From Treponema sp. (GTDB taxonomy: Bacteria > Spirochaetota > Spirochaetia > Treponematales > Breznakiellaceae): a stretch of 6,965 nucleotides of DNA. Below, in pieces: positions 5,431-6,965 of the stretch. The notes beneath the pieces are model-generated. The model was not told where the DNA came from and ran no database searches. It worked only from the letters and a program-made list of their open reading frames with translations. Location of the stretch: positions 1 to 6,965 of the forward strand of contig WQZW01000076.1 in the NCBI GenBank assembly GCA_009780545.1, in the 5' to 3' direction. The translations under genes and the position numbers were made by a program. Each line of letters opens with the position of its first letter. Position 1 is the stretch's first letter.

Positions 5431-6491
5431 GTTTTTGCCATGCCGAGCAGCAGGACCCCGATGACCACGAAAAAGGCCACGGGAAACCAGGCCCCGACGA
5501 GGGGCGGTACGTAGCCGAGCCTCGCCATGGTCATCGTGATCATTTCGATGACGTAGAAGGTGGCCGCCGCGGCGATGCTGCTGAGCAGGCACAACAGGAG
5601 GGTATTCTTTCGGAACCTTCCGCCCATCGAGATGGAAAGAATCATCACGATGAAGGAAACCGAACTGAAGGAGAACCGGCGGAAAAAGCGGGATTTCGCT
5701 TCCCCGAAGGGAAGGCCGGCCCTTCTCAGATCGTCGGCCAGGAGATTTAGGTCGCCGGCCCGCAGTTCCTCCGGCCGCACTGCGCTCCGTCTGAAGATGT
5801 CCGGGTCTTCGGTGAACCGGTCGGTCCGCTCCAGGGGAACGGCCGCCAGGAATTCATCGTCCCAGTGCCAGATCATCGGGTTGACCAGCTCCCAGTATTT
5901 GCCGTTCCAGCTTGCCCTCGGGGCACGGATCAGCGAGACGAAGCCCCCCCGGTCGTCCTGCTCCACGATGCTCAGCCCGGTGATCGTCTGCCCGACATGA
6001 TCGTAGAAATCCACCCAGTAGATGATCCTGCCGCCCTCGGACCGGATCACGATGTCGGAATCCTGCGGGGTGATGAACTGACGCAGGGCCAGCCTCGTCA
6101 GCTCGTTTTTGATCCGCACGGTTGGAATCACCACGATGTCTTCGAACAGAAACGAGAACAGCGAGGCAATCACGCCGAAGAGAAGCAGGGGGAGGCAGAA
6201 ACGGCGGAAGGGAATGCCGGCGGCGAAGATCGAGGTAAGTTCGTTGCGGGCCTGCAGATGGCCGAGGGTATAGGCGGCGGCGAAGAGCAGGGACAGCGGT
6301 TGGGCGTAGGCGAAGGCCTGGGGCAGGTAGAACAGACTCATCCTTGCGATGTCCGCCGTGGGAATTTCGTTGTTCAGGTAACGGACGAGGTTGGCGAAGA
6401 GGTCGATCAGAAGGAAAAGGAAGGCGGACAGGCCGGCAAAGGCAATGAAGATCGGGGCGAACTGGCGCAGAAGGTAGCGGTCCAGGGTCAT
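5427..6491 (-). CDS. lptG: LptG-type permease of the YjgP/YjgQ family
   Basis: This 354-residue inner-membrane protein has the complete LptF/LptG layout: three transmembrane segments at about 10-35, 50-76 and 97-122, a periplasmic beta-jellyroll at about 130-265, then three more at about 270-290, 296-318 and 330-351. In the LptB2FG transporter such proteins pull lipopolysaccharide from the inner membrane and pass it to LptC/LptA. The pattern MTLDRYLLRQFAPIF at the N-terminus and NELTSIFAAGIP (83-94) are typical. The start is set by GAGGA 7 nt upstream and by the ATGA overlap with the preceding permease gene; a longer frame to 6563 would run inside that gene. LptG rather than LptF is chosen only because it is second in the pair. 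The substrate may not be classical LPS, since several treponemes lack it. The TAG stop is shared in CTAG with the convergent SPOR gene. Confidence 0.88.
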   Translation of the reverse strand: MTLDRYLLRQFAPIFIAFAGLSAFLFLLIDLFANLVRYLNNEIPTADIARMSLFYLPQAFAYAQPLSLLFAAAYTLGHLQARNELTSIFAAGIPFRRFCLPLLLFGVIASLFSFLFEDIVVIPTVRIKNELTRLALRQFITPQDSDIVIRSEGGRIIYWVDFYDHVGQTITGLSIVEQDDRGGFVSLIRAPRASWNGKYWELVNPMIWHWDDEFLAAVPLERTDRFTEDPDIFRRSAVRPEELRAGDLNLLADDLRRAGLPFGEAKSRFFRRFSFSSVSFIVMILSISMGGRFRKNTLLLCLLSSIAAAATFYVIEMITMTMARLGYVPPLVGAWFPVAFFVVIGVLLLGMAKT

Positions 6492-6965
6492 CGGGACATC
6501 CTCAGCACGGCCATCACCCCTCCGACGCCGAGGAACAGGAAATTGGGCAGCCACATCGACCAAAAAGGCGACGTTCCCAGGCTCTGCCCCATGGTCTGCC
6601 CTCCCAGGTACAGGGCCCAGTACACCGCGGAGATGCCAAGACCTATGACAAAACCCTTGCTCTGGCCGGTTTTCTTCAGCATGAGTCCCAGCGCAAAGGC
6701 CAGGAACACGAAGGAAAAAGCCCCGAAGGGTAGCGAGAATTTCTGGTTGAACTCGAGCCGGTAGCGGGAAAGGCTGCGGTCCTGGTGCATGTTGTCCAGG
6801 ATTTCGACCTCGCGCTGGAAGGTGGCAAGCAGGCCGGAGCGCTGGCTCCAGGTGCCGGCATCCGGCCCGTTGCGAAGGCTTTCCTCCAGGGCAAGGCCCA
6901 TCAGCGAAACCTGGTGCTGCCGGTCGTTGAGCCTGAAGGCAAGCTCGGCCTCCTGCCTGCGGATC
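6488..6965 (-). CDS. lptF: LptF-type permease, C-terminal part (cut by window edge)
   Basis: The frame is open to the window edge, giving the last 158 residues; the true start lies beyond 6965, so the ATG at 6901 is internal. The first 65 or so visible residues are charged and belong to the end of the periplasmic jellyroll. Then comes the family hallmark, EFNQKFSLPFGAFSFVFLAF, an amphipathic stretch entering a transmembrane segment. Two further membrane segments follow (GFVIGLGISAVYWALYL and PNFLFLGVGGVMAVL), ending in RMSR. This is the LptF/LptG C-terminal half. Because it precedes and overlaps lptG by 4 nt (ATGA), the two are co-translated and should form the LptF/LptG heterodimer with an LptB ATPase coded elsewhere. 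Confidence 0.85.
   Translation of the reverse strand, partial: IRRQEAELAFRLNDRQHQVSLMGLALEESLRNGPDAGTWSQRSGLLATFQREVEILDNMHQDRSLSRYRLEFNQKFSLPFGAFSFVFLAFALGLMLKKTGQSKGFVIGLGISAVYWALYLGGQTMGQSLGTSPFWSMWLPNFLFLGVGGVMAVLRMSR
6499..6503 (-). promoter_or_regulatory. Ribosome binding site of lptG
   Basis: GAGGA on the minus strand, 7 nt before the ATG at 6491 and inside the end of the upstream permease gene. It decides the lptG start together with the ATGA stop/start overlap. Confidence 0.6.

Noticed and set aside
4558..5592. Long minus-strand frame (344 codons) opposite the SPOR gene
   Set aside because: His/Arg/Gly-rich composition without any recognisable domain; the plus-strand frame has a signal peptide and clear domains.
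5865..6764. Plus-strand frame of 299 codons opposite the permease genes
   Set aside because: Gly/Glu/Gln-rich antisense shadow of two well-supported membrane proteins.

Overview
The window looks like a chromosomal piece of a fairly GC-rich Gram-negative bacterium, most likely a spirochaete of the Treponema/Spirochaeta kind. The main reason is the block M23 peptidase - bactofilin - YaaR (DUF327) - RicT/YaaT (PSP1), which I associate with spirochaetes, together with LptF/LptG permeases that imply an outer membrane. The taxon is an inference from gene content and remembered synteny, not from a search.

Layout. Positions 1-302 are non-coding and full of short perfect inverted repeats, several with 3-nt loops. 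The last hairpin runs through the ricT stop codon. Positions 303-3393 hold a tight four-gene minus-strand operon, in transcription order: membrane-anchored M23 peptidoglycan hydrolase, bactofilin, YaaR, RicT. Gaps are 10, 3 and 15 nt. Upstream is a near-perfect sigma-70 promoter (TTGACA, 17-nt spacer, TATGAT; 3534-3562) and a leader of about 134 nt. Positions 3563-3975 form a non-coding divergent region that becomes AT-rich. Positions 4012-5430 (+) encode an exported protein with a signal peptide, SPOR domain, proline-rich linker, Ig-like (Big_2-type) domain and a large beta-rich C-terminal domain. Its promoter places +1 almost exactly on the ATG, so the mRNA may be leaderless. Positions 5427-6491 (-) encode an LptG-type permease. 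It overlaps by 4 nt the end of an LptF-type permease gene (6488 to beyond 6965) that is cut by the window edge.

Functional theme. Most genes concern the cell envelope. The bactofilin probably scaffolds the M23 hydrolase to shape peptidoglycan locally. The SPOR protein probably binds peptidoglycan glycan strands in the periplasm. The Lpt permeases extract lipid or glycolipid from the inner membrane for export. RicT and YaaR are cytoplasmic; in Firmicutes they are near neighbours and RicT acts with RNase Y in mRNA maturation, so an mRNA-processing factor is co-transcribed here with cell-shape genes.

The items most worth a second look are the hairpin array at 1-306, the probable leaderless SPOR gene and its unusual architecture, the convergent genes sharing one CTAG as both stop codons, and the RicT N-terminal acidic/CxxC extension. 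I saw no tRNA, rRNA, CRISPR array, insertion sequence or phage gene. Apart from the hairpin array and the unassigned SPOR-protein domain, I found no convincing undescribed system.
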